The notes below the pieces were generated by a model. The model ran no database searches and had not been told where the DNA came from. It saw only the letters and a list, made by a program, of their open reading frames with translations. The position numbers and the translations under genes were made by a program. This document shows, piece after piece, positions 12,939 to 22,320 of a DNA stretch of 23,129 nucleotides (its first letter is position 1; every line of letters starts with the position of its first letter). The stretch comes from Litorivivens sp041625495. GTDB lineage: Bacteria; Pseudomonadota; Gammaproteobacteria; Pseudomonadales; Spongiibacteraceae. The DNA is taken from the NCBI RefSeq assembly GCF_041625495.1, contig NZ_JBFJTH010000047.1, positions 1-23,129 on the forward strand. The letters run 5' to 3'.

Positions 12939-15900
12939 ATGCGATTGAAATGCATCAAGCTCGCGGGCTTCAAATCTTTTGTCGACCCGACCACCGTGTC
13001 CTTCCCCAGTAATCTGGCGGCGGTTGTGGGCCCGAACGGCTGCGGCAAATCCAATATCATTGATGCGGTGCGCTGGGTGATGGGGGAGAGCTCAGCCAAG
13101 AACCTGCGCGGCGAATCAATGACCGATGTCATCTTCAATGGCTCGGTAAACCGCAAAGAGGTGGGGCAGGCCTCCATTGAGCTGGTATTTGATAACAGCG
13201 AAGGCAAGCTGGGTGGCGAATATGCGGCTTTTGGCGAAATCGCCATTAAGCGTAAGGTCACGCGTGAAGGTACGTCCGAGTATTTTCTCAATGGCACCAA
13301 ATGTCGGCGTCGGGATATCACTGATATTTTTCTGGGCACCGGTCTGGGGCCACGCAGTTATGCCATCATCGAACAGGGCATGATCTCGCGCCTGATCGAA
13401 GCCAAACCCGAAGAGCTGCGTATCTTCATTGAAGAAGCCGCCGGGATTTCAAAATACAAGGAGCGACGTCGCGAAACCGAAAACCGCATGCGTCGTACCC
13501 GGGAAAATCTTGAGCGACTAACGGATCTGCGCGAAGAGATGGAGCGTCAGCTGTCACATCTGGAGCGCCAGGCCCGAGCTGCTGAAAAGTACAAGGAATT
13601 CAAAGCGGAAGAACGCCAGCTTAAGGCTCAGCTGCAGGCGTTGCAGTGGCGCGGTATCAACGACAAGGTGGAAACTCGTGCCGCCAGTATCCGCGACCTT
13701 GAAGTTGAGGTTGAGGCCGTCGTAACCGAGCGTCAGTCTATTGAAACTGACAGCGAGAAGCAGCGTGACAACCTGACCCAGCTTAACGATGCGCTGAACA
13801 AAGTGCAGGGGCGTTACTACAGTATCGGCGCTGAAGTGAGCCGAATTGAACAGGCCATCAAGCACCAGCAGGATCGCGGCCGCCAGTTGGCTGAAGATCT
13901 AGAGCGTATCAACCGGGATTACGACGAGGCCCAGTCACACCTGACCGGCGATAGCGAAAAAGTTGAGCGCTGGCAGGAAGAGCTGGAATCCATCACCCCT
14001 GAGCTGGAAATGTCGCAGGCCCAGGAAGAAGAGTCCCTGATGGCGCTGACAGAGGCGGAAGAATCACACAGCGAATGGCAACAGCGCTGGGACGAATTCA
14101 ACCAGAATGCAGCAACCCCGCGTCAGCAGGCAGAAGTACAACAGTCGCGCATTCAGCACCTGGAGCTCACCCTGCAGCGTCTGCAAGATAAGATGCAGAA
14201 GATGGAGGCTGAAAGCGAATCGCTAGTGGCCTCTGATGAAGACAGCGATATTGAAGTGCTGCGCGAGCAACTCGCAGAGATGGAGCTGCAAGGTGAAGAG
14301 CGCCAGCAGCAACTTGACGAAATATTGCCGCAGATTGCTGAAGGCCGCGATAGCCTGCAGCAACTGAACGATGAGCAGAATGCCCTGCGCAGCGATCTGC
14401 AAACTATGAAAGGCCGCCGCGCTTCATTGGAAGCGTTGCAGCAGGCAGCGATGGGGCAGGGCGAAGCCGTCAGCAACTGGCTGCGCGATCATGACCTTGA
14501 GCAGGCGCCACTAGCCGCAGAGCAACTGGACGTAGAATCCGGTTGGGAACTGGCGGTAGAAACCGTGCTCGGTGATCGCTTGCAGGCCGTTTGTGTTGCG
14601 GCTATTGATGATTTGGCCGGTTCGCTGGCCAGCGTTGGCAAGGGACAATTAACCCTTGTCGAAAGTGCAGGTGCAAGCGCTGGTGGCAGTTCGCTCGCCA
14701 GCAAGCTTCGTAACACGGATGCCGCGCTCGCAGCACAGTTGGCCCATGTAGACACCGCTGAGAGCCTTGAAGATGCGCTGGCACGCCGTAAATCGCTTCA
14801 GCCTGGCCAGTCGCTGATCACTCGCGAAGGTTTGTGGGTGGGGCCAAACTGGGTGCGTGTGGCGCGCCCGGACGACAGCGAGCAGGGTGTACTGAAAAGG
14901 CAGCAGGAGCTTGCAGAGCTGATTGACAGTATCGCCGCCGCAGAAGAAAAGCTCGCCAGCATTGATCAGCAGCTTCGCAGTCGTCGCGAGCAGATAGCAG
15001 ATCAGGAAGCACGACGTGATCAATTGCAGCGTGATATCCAGCAGCACAGTCGCCAGCACAGTGAACTCAATTCCAAGTTAAGTGCTCACCAGGCACGTAT
15101 AGAGCAGATCAATAGTCGTCGCAGCAGTCTGCGCAACGAACTCGAAGAGCAGCGCGCTCAGTACAAGCAGGAACAGGAATCACTGGGCGAAGCACGTGCA
15201 GTGCTTTCCGAAGCTATTGAGGCCATGGAGAGAGATTCCGGGCAGCGTGAAGAGCTGATGCGCGAGCGCGATGAGCTGCGTGCGCGGCTGGATCAGGCGC
15301 GACAAAAGGCCCGTCACGACAAAGACCATGCTCATCAACTGGCTATGCGTTCCCAGAGCCTGAGTGCTCAGCTTGAATCGGTAGCACAGGCTATCGCGCG
15401 GGCCAACGATCAGGTGGCATTGCTGGAAAAACGCCGGGCAGAAATTCAGGAAAGCCTGGCCCAGAGCGGTGAACCTATTGAAGAAATGAAACTCGAATTG
15501 GAAGAGCGTTTGGAACAGCGCCTTGTTGTCGAGGAAGAATTGCAGGAAGCGCGACGCAGTGTCGATGGTGTTGACCATGTAATGCGTGAGCTGGATCGTC
15601 GTCGTAATGAAGTGGAAAACCGCCTGCAGCAGGCGCGTAGTCGTCTAGAGCAGGCGCGCCTTGAGAATCAGGAGCTGCAGGTTCGACGTCGCACTCTGCA
15701 GGAACAGTTGGCCGAAGCGCAGCATGACCTGGATCAGGTGTTGGCGACACTCCCCGAAGGAGCGAGCGAGCAGGAGTGGCAGGCGCAACTGGAGCAGATC
15801 GGCAAGCGTATTGATCGGCTAGGTGCCATCAACCTCGCTGCGATTGAAGAGTACGACTCACAATCCGAGCGCAAGCGCTATCTGGACGCGCAGAACGACG

Positions 15901-16433
15901 ATCTGGAAGAAGCTCTGGAAACCCTTGAGGGAGCGATTCGCCGTATCGACAAGGAAACCCGCAATCGCTTCAAGGAAACCTTCGATCAGGTTAACACTGG
16001 ATTACAGGCGCTGTTCCCGAAGGTTTTTGGTGGCGGCAGTGCGTACCTGGAGATGACGGGCGACGATCTGCTGGATACCGGTATTGCGATTATGGCGCGG
16101 CCGCCGGGCAAGAAGAACAGCACCATCCATCTGTTGTCGGGTGGGGAAAAGGCTCTGACGGCTATAGCCCTGGTGTTCTCCATCTTCCGGCTCAATCCTG
16201 CGCCGTTCTGTATGCTGGATGAGGTCGATGCACCGCTGGATGATGCGAATGTCGGGCGTTATGCGCGGATGGTTCAGGAAATGTCGGATCAGGTGCAGTT
16301 TATTTACATCACGCACAACAAAATCGCCATGGAGATGGCGGAGCAGTTGATGGGTGTGACCATGCACGAGCCGGGCGTTTCGCGGCTGGTGTCGGTAGAT
16401 CTGGAAGAAGCCGCTGAAATGGCGGCGATGTAG
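12939..16433 (+). CDS. smc: SMC, chromosome condensation/segregation ATPase
   Basis: SMC dimers, with ScpA and ScpB, load at and organise the chromosome. The protein has 1164 residues, the normal size. Walker A GPNGCGKS is at 31-38. Long coiled coils (about 165-500 and 670-1020, rich in E, Q and R) flank a hinge domain (about 500-660). The ABC signature LSGGEKAL is at 1066-1073 and Walker B FCMLDEVDAP at 1090-1099. The start at ATG 12939 (MRLKCIKLAGFKSFVDP) is the typical beginning. Gammaproteobacteria split between MukBEF and SMC-ScpAB; having SMC argues against enterics and vibrios. zipA and ligA follow in the order known from Pseudomonas. No unusual feature was seen. Confidence 0.98.
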   Translation: MRLKCIKLAGFKSFVDPTTVSFPSNLAAVVGPNGCGKSNIIDAVRWVMGESSAKNLRGESMTDVIFNGSVNRKEVGQASIELVFDNSEGKLGGEYAAFGEIAIKRKVTREGTSEYFLNGTKCRRRDITDIFLGTGLGPRSYAIIEQGMISRLIEAKPEELRIFIEEAAGISKYKERRRETENRMRRTRENLERLTDLREEMERQLSHLERQARAAEKYKEFKAEERQLKAQLQALQWRGINDKVETRAASIRDLEVEVEAVVTERQSIETDSEKQRDNLTQLNDALNKVQGRYYSIGAEVSRIEQAIKHQQDRGRQLAEDLERINRDYDEAQSHLTGDSEKVERWQEELESITPELEMSQAQEEESLMALTEAEESHSEWQQRWDEFNQNAATPRQQAEVQQSRIQHLELTLQRLQDKMQKMEAESESLVASDEDSDIEVLREQLAEMELQGEERQQQLDEILPQIAEGRDSLQQLNDEQNALRSDLQTMKGRRASLEALQQAAMGQGEAVSNWLRDHDLEQAPLAAEQLDVESGWELAVETVLGDRLQAVCVAAIDDLAGSLASVGKGQLTLVESAGASAGGSSLASKLRNTDAALAAQLAHVDTAESLEDALARRKSLQPGQSLITREGLWVGPNWVRVARPDDSEQGVLKRQQELAELIDSIAAAEEKLASIDQQLRSRREQIADQEARRDQLQRDIQQHSRQHSELNSKLSAHQARIEQINSRRSSLRNELEEQRAQYKQEQESLGEARAVLSEAIEAMERDSGQREELMRERDELRARLDQARQKARHDKDHAHQLAMRSQSLSAQLESVAQAIARANDQVALLEKRRAEIQESLAQSGEPIEEMKLELEERLEQRLVVEEELQEARRSVDGVDHVMRELDRRRNEVENRLQQARSRLEQARLENQELQVRRRTLQEQLAEAQHDLDQVLATLPEGASEQEWQAQLEQIGKRIDRLGAINLAAIEEYDSQSERKRYLDAQNDDLEEALETLEGAIRRIDKETRNRFKETFDQVNTGLQALFPKVFGGGSAYLEMTGDDLLDTGIAIMARPPGKKNSTIHLLSGGEKALTAIALVFSIFRLNPAPFCMLDEVDAPLDDANVGRYARMVQEMSDQVQFIYITHNKIAMEMAEQLMGVTMHEPGVSRLVSVDLEEAAEMAAM

Positions 16434-16538
16434 TTCGTCGATTATGCGAACTTGGCCGCTATGTGCTGGTAAGTCGTTGTTTGTGGTGACAGAATACTGG
16501 TCGTAGGCTTTCGCTGACTGGGAGAGCAGAGAGCGTCG

Positions 16539-17564
16539 ATGGAACTGAATGTCAGAGATTGGTTAATCATACTCGGCAGTCTGGTGGCTGCCGGTTTTGT
16601 ATTGGACGCTTATCGGCGGGTGCGCGCTGGCTACAGCGACAAGCTGCGCATGTCCGCCAAGGCGTCCAGTGACGACGATGATGAGTTGTCCAACCCCGAA
16701 CTGCCCGGTGGCGGTGCACGTGTGGTGGCCCGTAAAAAAGCCGTGCCCAGCTACGAAAAGCCGGACGACGGTGATAACCCTGTTCCCGTGTTGATGGACT
16801 CTGTTGAAGAAGGGCCAGAACCCTCCGAGCCCAAGCCTGCGCCCTTGGCGAAACCCGAGCTCGACGTTGATGATGAAATTGAGAGCCCACGTGCCCGAGC
16901 AGAAAAATCACTCGGTGAACTGGCAAAGCCCGTTGTGGCAGAAACACCGCTTGAAACCCAGCCGCTGGTAGAGCCGGTACCTGAACCCGCAGAAATAGAA
17001 CCCGAGGTGAAGGTCGAAAAGAAAGCCGAGAAAAAGGTTGAAGTCAAAAAGCCGGACACTAAAAAAAGTGAGGCCAAAAAAGCTGAGAATGCTAAGCGCG
17101 GCGACTCAGCAGGAAAAACACAGGCACCTAAAAACCCTGAAGAAATTATTGTGTTGCACGTAGTTGCCCACAAAGGCGAGGTGATTCCCGGAGCAACCTT
17201 GCTGCAGATCTTGTTGGCGTGCGACGTTCGTTACGGCGAAATGGATATCTTTCACCGCTATGAAGAAGCTGGCGGTGCGGGCGCTGAGCAGTTCAGTGTC
17301 GTTAATATGGTCGCCCCCGGCACCTTTGATCCAGATGCCATGGAACAGTTCTCTACACCTGGTGTTACCTTTTTTATGCGCCTGCCCGGTCCTAAAGATG
17401 CGATCAAAGCCTTTGATTGCATGGTGGAAACTGCCCAGGTGCTAGTGAAAAATCTGCACTGCGAGTTGCAGGATGAGGCGCGCAGCGTGTGCACCACTCA
17501 AACACTTGAGCATTTGCGCCAGCGCATTCGCGATTTCGAACGCCGCCAGCTCACCCTGGTGTGA
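16539..17564 (+). CDS. zipA: ZipA, cell-division protein tethering FtsZ
   Basis: ZipA anchors FtsZ to the inner membrane at the division site. Its 341 residues begin with a membrane span (7-24) with a short periplasmic N terminus, then a basic stretch, a Pro/Glu/Lys-rich linker (about 40-200) with lysine-rich repeats such as EKKAEKKVEVKK, and the globular FtsZ-binding domain (201-335), recognisable by MDIFHRYE and VTFFMRLPGP. GGGAGAGC-like purine-rich sequence (GGGAGAGCAGAGAG) precedes ATG 16539. ZipA is largely confined to Gammaproteobacteria and so supports the taxonomic call. Confidence 0.95.
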   Translation: MELNVRDWLIILGSLVAAGFVLDAYRRVRAGYSDKLRMSAKASSDDDDELSNPELPGGGARVVARKKAVPSYEKPDDGDNPVPVLMDSVEEGPEPSEPKPAPLAKPELDVDDEIESPRARAEKSLGELAKPVVAETPLETQPLVEPVPEPAEIEPEVKVEKKAEKKVEVKKPDTKKSEAKKAENAKRGDSAGKTQAPKNPEEIIVLHVVAHKGEVIPGATLLQILLACDVRYGEMDIFHRYEEAGGAGAEQFSVVNMVAPGTFDPDAMEQFSTPGVTFFMRLPGPKDAIKAFDCMVETAQVLVKNLHCELQDEARSVCTTQTLEHLRQRIRDFERRQLTLV

Positions 17565-17587
17565 TCTGACAAATACTATAAAGACTT

Positions 17588-19612
17588 ATGAACGACGCTG
17601 ACGTTCGCGCCAGAATTCAAACCCTGCGCGATGCTCTGACCGAGCACAATCACAAATACTACGTGCTGGATGAGCCTTCCATACCGGACGCCGAATACGA
17701 CCGACTTTTTCACGAGCTGGTGGCGCTGGAAGAAAAACACCCCGATTTAAAGTCACCGGATTCACCCACCCAACGGGTTGGTGGAGACGTATTAAGTGCC
17801 TTTGAAGAGGTGGAGCATGTGGTTCCGATGTTGTCGCTGGATAATGTCTTCGACGAGGACGGCCTGCGTGATTTTGAACAGCGTATTAAATCCCGTCTCG
17901 GCAGTGATGCCCCGCTGGTTTTTGCCTGTGAACCTAAGCTGGACGGAATTGCCATCAGCTTGCTGTATGAGCGCGGCCTGCTGGTAAGGGCGGCGACGCG
18001 CGGTGACGGCAAACGCGGCGAGGACATTACAAACAATGTAAAAACCATTGCCTCTGTGCCGCTCAGGTTGCGGGGCAGCGACTGGCCAGACGAGCTTGAA
18101 GTGCGCGGTGAAATCTATATGCCGCGGGCTGGCTTTGAGAAAATGAATGCGGCTGCACGCGCGAAAGATGAAAAAGTCTTTGTGAATCCGCGTAATGCGG
18201 CTGCAGGCAGTCTGCGCCAGCTCGACAGTAAGATTACTGCCAGTCGACCTTTAGAGCTCGGCGTATATGGCGTGGCCTTGCGTGGCGATAAAAGCCCTTT
18301 CAATTGTCACAGTGAGAACCTCAACGCTCTGGCTAAGTGGGGCTTTCGAGTTAGCCCGGAATTACGCACTGTGAAAGGTGCCGATGGCTGCTTGGACTAT
18401 TACGAATACCTGCTGAACAAGCGCGATGCCTTGCCTTACGATATTGATGGCATCGTTTTCAAAGTAGACAGCATTGATCTGCAGCGCAAACTCGGCTTTG
18501 TTTCGCGGGCGCCACGCTGGGCTGTTGCACACAAATTCCCGGCTCAGGAAGAAATGACCCTGCTGCGCGATGTGGAATTTCAGGTGGGAAGAACCGGCGC
18601 AATTACGCCGGTCGCGCGCTTGGAGCCGGTGTTTGTTGGTGGTGTTACTGTGAGCAATGCCACTTTGCACAATTTTGATGAAATTCAGCGGCTGGATGTA
18701 CGTGTGGGCGATACCGTTATTATCCGGCGTGCGGGTGATGTGATTCCTCAGGTTGTTCAGGTGGTGGCGGAAAAGCGTCCCAGTGATGCGAAAATCATTG
18801 AGATGCCTACACATTGTCCGGTATGCGGCAGCGAATCTGAACGAGTTGAGGGCGAGGCCGTCACCCGCTGTACCGGCGGACTCATTTGCGCTGCCCAGCG
18901 CAGTCAGGCGATCAAGCATTTTGCGTCGCGTAAGGCGATGGATATTGAAGGCCTTGGCGACAAAATTGTCGAAGTACTAGTAGAACGAGAACTGATCAAG
19001 CACCCGGGCGATCTCTTTAGTCTAGACCGCGATACGCTGTCTGGCTTAGAGCGGATGGGGCAGAAGTCCGCTCAGAACCTTCTGGACGCACTAGAGAAAA
19101 GTAAGGCTACCTCGTTACAACGTTTTATTTACTCCCTGGGTATTCGCGAAGTCGGGGAGGCAACCGCGCTCAATCTGGCGCAGCATTTCGGCAATATCGA
19201 CGCTATTATGAATGCCAGCCAAGAGGCGCTTTTAGAGGTTTCAGACGTCGGCCCGATTGTCGCATCTCACATTGAACATTTTTTTGCCGAAGCGCATAAC
19301 CGCGAAGTGATCGAGGCCTTAATAGCCGCAGGAGTTCACTGGCCAGATATCGAAGTTAAAGATCCTTCTGAATTGCCTTTGGCTGGACAGACATGGGTGG
19401 TTACCGGAACGCTGGAAAGCATGACTCGCGACGAAGCCAAGGCAAAACTGCAAGCCTTGGGCGCGAAAGTGGCGGGGAGTGTGTCGGCAAAAACTACATC
19501 GCTAGTTGCAGGAGCATCGGCGGGAAGTAAATTAACTAAGGCCGAAAAGCTCGGTGTTGAAGTAATTGATGAGAAAGCTTTTTTGACACTACTGCAAGAG
19601 CACTCTATATGA
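17588..19612 (+). CDS. ligA: NAD-dependent DNA ligase LigA
   Basis: Seals nicks in replication and repair with NAD as cofactor. It has 674 residues (E. coli 671). The N-terminal Ia domain has HNHKYYVLDEPSIPDAEYD (20-38), which binds the nicotinamide part. The adenylated lysine is K117 in CEPKLDG. An OB fold follows, then a four-cysteine zinc finger (CPVCG, then RCTGGLIC), helix-hairpin-helix repeats and a C-terminal BRCT domain (about 593-670). All catalytic parts are present. It begins 23 bases after zipA, and its stop overlaps the start of the lipoprotein gene (ATGA), so that gene is probably co-translated. Confidence 0.98.
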   Translation: MNDADVRARIQTLRDALTEHNHKYYVLDEPSIPDAEYDRLFHELVALEEKHPDLKSPDSPTQRVGGDVLSAFEEVEHVVPMLSLDNVFDEDGLRDFEQRIKSRLGSDAPLVFACEPKLDGIAISLLYERGLLVRAATRGDGKRGEDITNNVKTIASVPLRLRGSDWPDELEVRGEIYMPRAGFEKMNAAARAKDEKVFVNPRNAAAGSLRQLDSKITASRPLELGVYGVALRGDKSPFNCHSENLNALAKWGFRVSPELRTVKGADGCLDYYEYLLNKRDALPYDIDGIVFKVDSIDLQRKLGFVSRAPRWAVAHKFPAQEEMTLLRDVEFQVGRTGAITPVARLEPVFVGGVTVSNATLHNFDEIQRLDVRVGDTVIIRRAGDVIPQVVQVVAEKRPSDAKIIEMPTHCPVCGSESERVEGEAVTRCTGGLICAAQRSQAIKHFASRKAMDIEGLGDKIVEVLVERELIKHPGDLFSLDRDTLSGLERMGQKSAQNLLDALEKSKATSLQRFIYSLGIREVGEATALNLAQHFGNIDAIMNASQEALLEVSDVGPIVASHIEHFFAEAHNREVIEALIAAGVHWPDIEVKDPSELPLAGQTWVVTGTLESMTRDEAKAKLQALGAKVAGSVSAKTTSLVAGASAGSKLTKAEKLGVEVIDEKAFLTLLQEHSI

Positions 19613-20211
19613 GGTGGCTAATCTGTATTACGGCGCTGATTTTGCTGGCCGGTTGTGCCACGCCGCCACGCAATGTCGACAATATTTGCGAAATTTTTCG
19701 TGAAAAAGACGGCTGGTATAAAGACGCGCAAAAAGCCTCGGAGCGTTGGGGCTCGCCGATCCCCACGATGATGGCCATCATGCACCAGGAATCCCGGTTT
19801 CGCGCCAAGGCGAAGCCACCGCGTAAGTATTTTCTCTGGATCATACCGGCGGGCCGCGTTTCCGATGCTTACGGCTATGCCCAGGCCAAGGATGCCACCT
19901 GGGATTGGTACAAGAGCAAGTCCGGTCGGAGGGGTGCCGACCGCGATGATTTTGATGATGCGATCGACTTTGTTGGCTGGTACAACAACCAGTCTGCCCG
20001 CATGTGCAAAATCAACCCCGCCGATACTTATCACCTGTATCTCGCGTACCACGAGGGTCACGGCGGCTTTAATCGCCGCACTTTCCGTGACAAGGCCTGG
20101 CTAAAACGCGTTGCCCACAAAGTCTCGGCCCGCTCCCAGAACTATACCCATCAGCTGGCAGCTTGCCGCGAAGAACTGGAGCGGGGCGGCTGGTTTTTTG
20201 GCTGGTTCTAG
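19609..20211 (+). CDS. outer-membrane-type lipoprotein with a lytic transglycosylase (SLT-like) domain
   Basis: A 200-residue lipoprotein. The signal peptide ends in LLAGC, with lipid-bearing Cys16. The mature part resembles the goose-lysozyme/SLT fold: a putative catalytic Glu61 in MHQESRF (58-64), then DAYGYAQAKDATW (86-98) in the place of the usual GLMQ(I/V)xP strand, WYNNQS (124-129), and LAYHEGHGG (145-153) where transglycosylases carry AYNAG. These enzymes cut peptidoglycan between MurNAc and GlcNAc. The motif matches are family-like but diverged, so activity is likely rather than certain. It overlaps the ligA stop by 4 bases. Confidence 0.82.
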   Translation: MRWLICITALILLAGCATPPRNVDNICEIFREKDGWYKDAQKASERWGSPIPTMMAIMHQESRFRAKAKPPRKYFLWIIPAGRVSDAYGYAQAKDATWDWYKSKSGRRGADRDDFDDAIDFVGWYNNQSARMCKINPADTYHLYLAYHEGHGGFNRRTFRDKAWLKRVAHKVSARSQNYTHQLAACREELERGGWFFGWF

Positions 20212-20283
20212 AGCCGTGCGCTTTGCTCGAGCGGGCCACCTTCCTGATCGGGGCTAAAAGGCTCTTTGCCATCCAAAAAAAAT

Positions 20284-20302
20284 AATGCGCATCATTCTCA
20301 TT
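20284..20302. promoter_or_regulatory. Fur box 1
   Basis: AATGCGCATCATTCTCATT matches the gammaproteobacterial Fur consensus AATGAGAATSATTCTCATT at 17 of 19 positions by my count. It lies about 240 bases upstream of the oxidoreductase operon, close to a CATAAT -10 (20320-20325). Fur with ferrous iron would bind here and usually repress. Confidence 0.7.
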
Positions 20303-20422
20303 AGCGTGGAGCGATTTTCCATAATCCGCGTCAGTTTGTCCATTTATTACAAATTGGCCAGTTCGTTATACCAATGATTTCTTTTAAGTTTTTCTCCCTG
20401 CCGCGAAAACATTTATTTGCTG

Positions 20423-20441
20423 AATTTTGATTATCATTGTG
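20423..20441. promoter_or_regulatory. Fur box 2 overlapping a candidate promoter
   Basis: On the minus strand, CACAATGATAATCAAAATT matches the classic 19-bp Fur box at 14 of 19 positions, including an unbroken AATGATAATCA. It ends directly before TGTAAT (20443-20448), a 5 of 6 match to a -10, so bound Fur would cover the -35 region of that promoter. Two boxes in one leader strengthen the case for iron control of the downstream operon. Confidence 0.55.
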
Positions 20442-20543
20442 CTGTAATCTTTCTGTTTTAGCTGGCGGAATGCCTTGGCGCGTCGTCTAGATGAGCGCCA
20501 CAGCCGCCGTTCTGTATTTTTATAAGACGCAACGGAAAGAGCA

Positions 20544-22319
20544 TTGAAACCCACAGACGTTAAAGCCCCCGAGTATTTTCACAAGGTGGTCGATTGCCAG
20601 TATGCCTGTCCGGCCCACACTCCCGTGCCGGAATACATCCGCCTCATAGCCGCTCAACGATACACTGATGCCTACATGATCAACTGGGAATCCTATGTAT
20701 TCCCGGGTGTGCTCGGTCGCACGTGCGACCGCCCATGTGAGCCGGCCTGTCGTCGGGGGCGCATTGAGGACGAGCCTGTAGCTATTTGCCGCCTGAAGCG
20801 GGTGGCAGCAGACAATAAGTCCAGCATTGCCGACCGCTTACCGGCGATCCCCAAAACCAAAAACGGCAAAAAAATTGCGCTGTTAGGGGGTGGTCCGGCG
20901 TCCTTGACCGTGGCCCGGGATCTGATGCCTCTGGGTTATTCCATCGACTTGTACGATGACCAGCCCGCAGGCGGCGGTTTTATGCGCAGCCAGATTCCGG
21001 CTTTCCGGCTGCCGGAAGAGGTGTTGAATGAGGAGGTGAACATCATTCTCGATATGGGTGTGATGACCCAGTTCAATACGTACGTAGATAGTCTTAAATC
21101 TATTCTCGACAAGGATTACGACGCGATTTTTGTCGGCACCGGGGCACCGCGTGGACGAGACCTTGATCTGCCGGGCCGCAAGGAAGCCGACGCTAATATC
21201 CATATTGGTATCGACTGGCTGTCCAGTGTGGCTTTTGGTCATACCTCGACCGTTGGTAAGAAAGTTGTGGTTATGGGTGGCGGTAATACCGCGATGGACT
21301 GCTGCCGCACGGCTCGTCGATTGGGTGGTGAGGATGTGAAGGTTGTCGTACGCAGCCCCTTTGCTGATATGAAAGCTTCACCCTGGGAAAAAGAAGACGC
21401 CCAGCACGAAGGTATCCCCATTCTGGACAACCATGTGCCGCAGGAGTTTGTTGTAGAAAACGGCAAGCTCGCGGGTGTGATGTTTGAGAAGGTGGAAGCG
21501 CAATACGATGACAATGGTAAGCGATCACTGGTGCCGACTGGCGAAGAGCCGGTCTTTATCGAGTGTGACGACGTATTGATGGCCATCGGCCAGGAAAATG
21601 CGTTTCCTTGGATCGAGCGGGATATTGGCGTGGAGTTTGGAAAATGGGATATGCCTGTCGTTAACGAGGTTACTTTCCAGTCATCCAATCCCAAGGTTTT
21701 CTTCGGTGGCGACGCCGCTTTCGGCCCAGAGAATGTTATTACTGCGGTCGCCCACGGTCATCAAGCTGCCATTTCCATCGATCTGTTCTGTCGGGGAGAG
21801 ACTGTAGATCAGCGTCCGGCGCCCGGCGTTACGCTGGTCAGTCAGAAGATGGGGATACACGAATGGAGTTACGACAGCGCCGTTGAAGATGACAAGCGCT
21901 ACGTGGTTCCCCAGGCTGAGCTGTCAAGAACACTGTCTGATCGCAAGCTGGAGGTAGAGTTAGGCTTTGATGCCGCAACCGCCTTTAAAGAGGCCCAACG
22001 CTGCCTGAATTGTGATGTGCAAACAGTATTTGCAGAAGACCGCTGTATTGAGTGCGATGCCTGCGTCGATATTTGTCCTACGGATTGCCTCACCTTTGAG
22101 GTCAACGATACCGACGAGGCTCAGCTCCGCCAAAAGCTGAAAATGCCTGCGTCCAATCTGGCGCAAGATATCTATGTGTCGGACAACCTGCCAACCGGAC
22201 GGGCCATGATCAAAGACGAGAACGTCTGCCTGCACTGTGGTCTGTGTGCCGAGCGCTGCCCAACCGCCGCCTGGGATATGCAGAAGTTTTATTACTCGGT
22301 AACGAAAGCGGGGCAGTAG
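20544..22319 (+). CDS. GltD-like FAD/NAD(P)-dependent oxidoreductase with ferredoxin domains, probable electron-transfer subunit of a 2-oxoacid oxidoreductase
   Basis: A 591-residue iron-sulfur flavoprotein. An N-terminal GltD-type cluster domain (C18, C22, C61, C65, C69) is followed by an FAD-binding fold with GGGPAS (115-120), an NAD(P)-binding fold with GGGNTAMD (245-252), the second FAD motif with GGDAAFGPENVITAVAHG (388-405), and a C-terminal 2[4Fe-4S] ferredoxin: CIECDACVDICP (501-512) and CLHCGLCAERCP (562-573). The first CxxC of the usual GltD cluster domain is absent, so perhaps only one cluster is held there. It starts at TTG 20544 with GGAAAGAG just upstream. It precedes the gamma-alpha subunit of a 2-oxoacid:acceptor oxidoreductase by one base. 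By analogy with NAD-linked phenylglyoxylate dehydrogenase, which has a similar flavoprotein, I infer that it passes electrons from the 2-oxoacid enzyme to NAD(P). True glutamate synthase is unlikely because gltB is absent. Confidence 0.88.
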   Translation: MKPTDVKAPEYFHKVVDCQYACPAHTPVPEYIRLIAAQRYTDAYMINWESYVFPGVLGRTCDRPCEPACRRGRIEDEPVAICRLKRVAADNKSSIADRLPAIPKTKNGKKIALLGGGPASLTVARDLMPLGYSIDLYDDQPAGGGFMRSQIPAFRLPEEVLNEEVNIILDMGVMTQFNTYVDSLKSILDKDYDAIFVGTGAPRGRDLDLPGRKEADANIHIGIDWLSSVAFGHTSTVGKKVVVMGGGNTAMDCCRTARRLGGEDVKVVVRSPFADMKASPWEKEDAQHEGIPILDNHVPQEFVVENGKLAGVMFEKVEAQYDDNGKRSLVPTGEEPVFIECDDVLMAIGQENAFPWIERDIGVEFGKWDMPVVNEVTFQSSNPKVFFGGDAAFGPENVITAVAHGHQAAISIDLFCRGETVDQRPAPGVTLVSQKMGIHEWSYDSAVEDDKRYVVPQAELSRTLSDRKLEVELGFDAATAFKEAQRCLNCDVQTVFAEDRCIECDACVDICPTDCLTFEVNDTDEAQLRQKLKMPASNLAQDIYVSDNLPTGRAMIKDENVCLHCGLCAERCPTAAWDMQKFYYSVTKAGQ

Positions 22320-22320
22320 G

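Larger units (their letters stand above)
20212..20543 (+). other. 332-base intergenic region with iron-control signals
   Basis: No credible gene was found in this stretch. It holds two Fur-box-like sequences (listed separately), a possible -10 CATAAT at 20320-20325, another -10 TGTAAT at 20443-20448, and a purine-rich ribosome-binding site (GGAAAGAG, 20534-20541) before the TTG start at 20544. I saw no terminator for the upstream lipoprotein gene. It is more AT-rich than the flanking genes, as expected for a regulatory region. Confidence 0.6.

Noticed and set aside
20284..20543. A Fur-repressed small RNA of RyhB/PrrF type in the leader of the flavoprotein operon
   Set aside because: Fur boxes invite the idea, but I found no GC-rich hairpin with a T run and no resemblance to the RyhB or PrrF core sequence as I remember them.
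20544..22319. Small subunit of glutamate synthase (GltD)
   Set aside because: The flavin and NAD(P) motifs are GltD-like, but the protein has an extra C-terminal 2[4Fe-4S] ferredoxin and sits beside a 2-oxoacid oxidoreductase subunit, not gltB.
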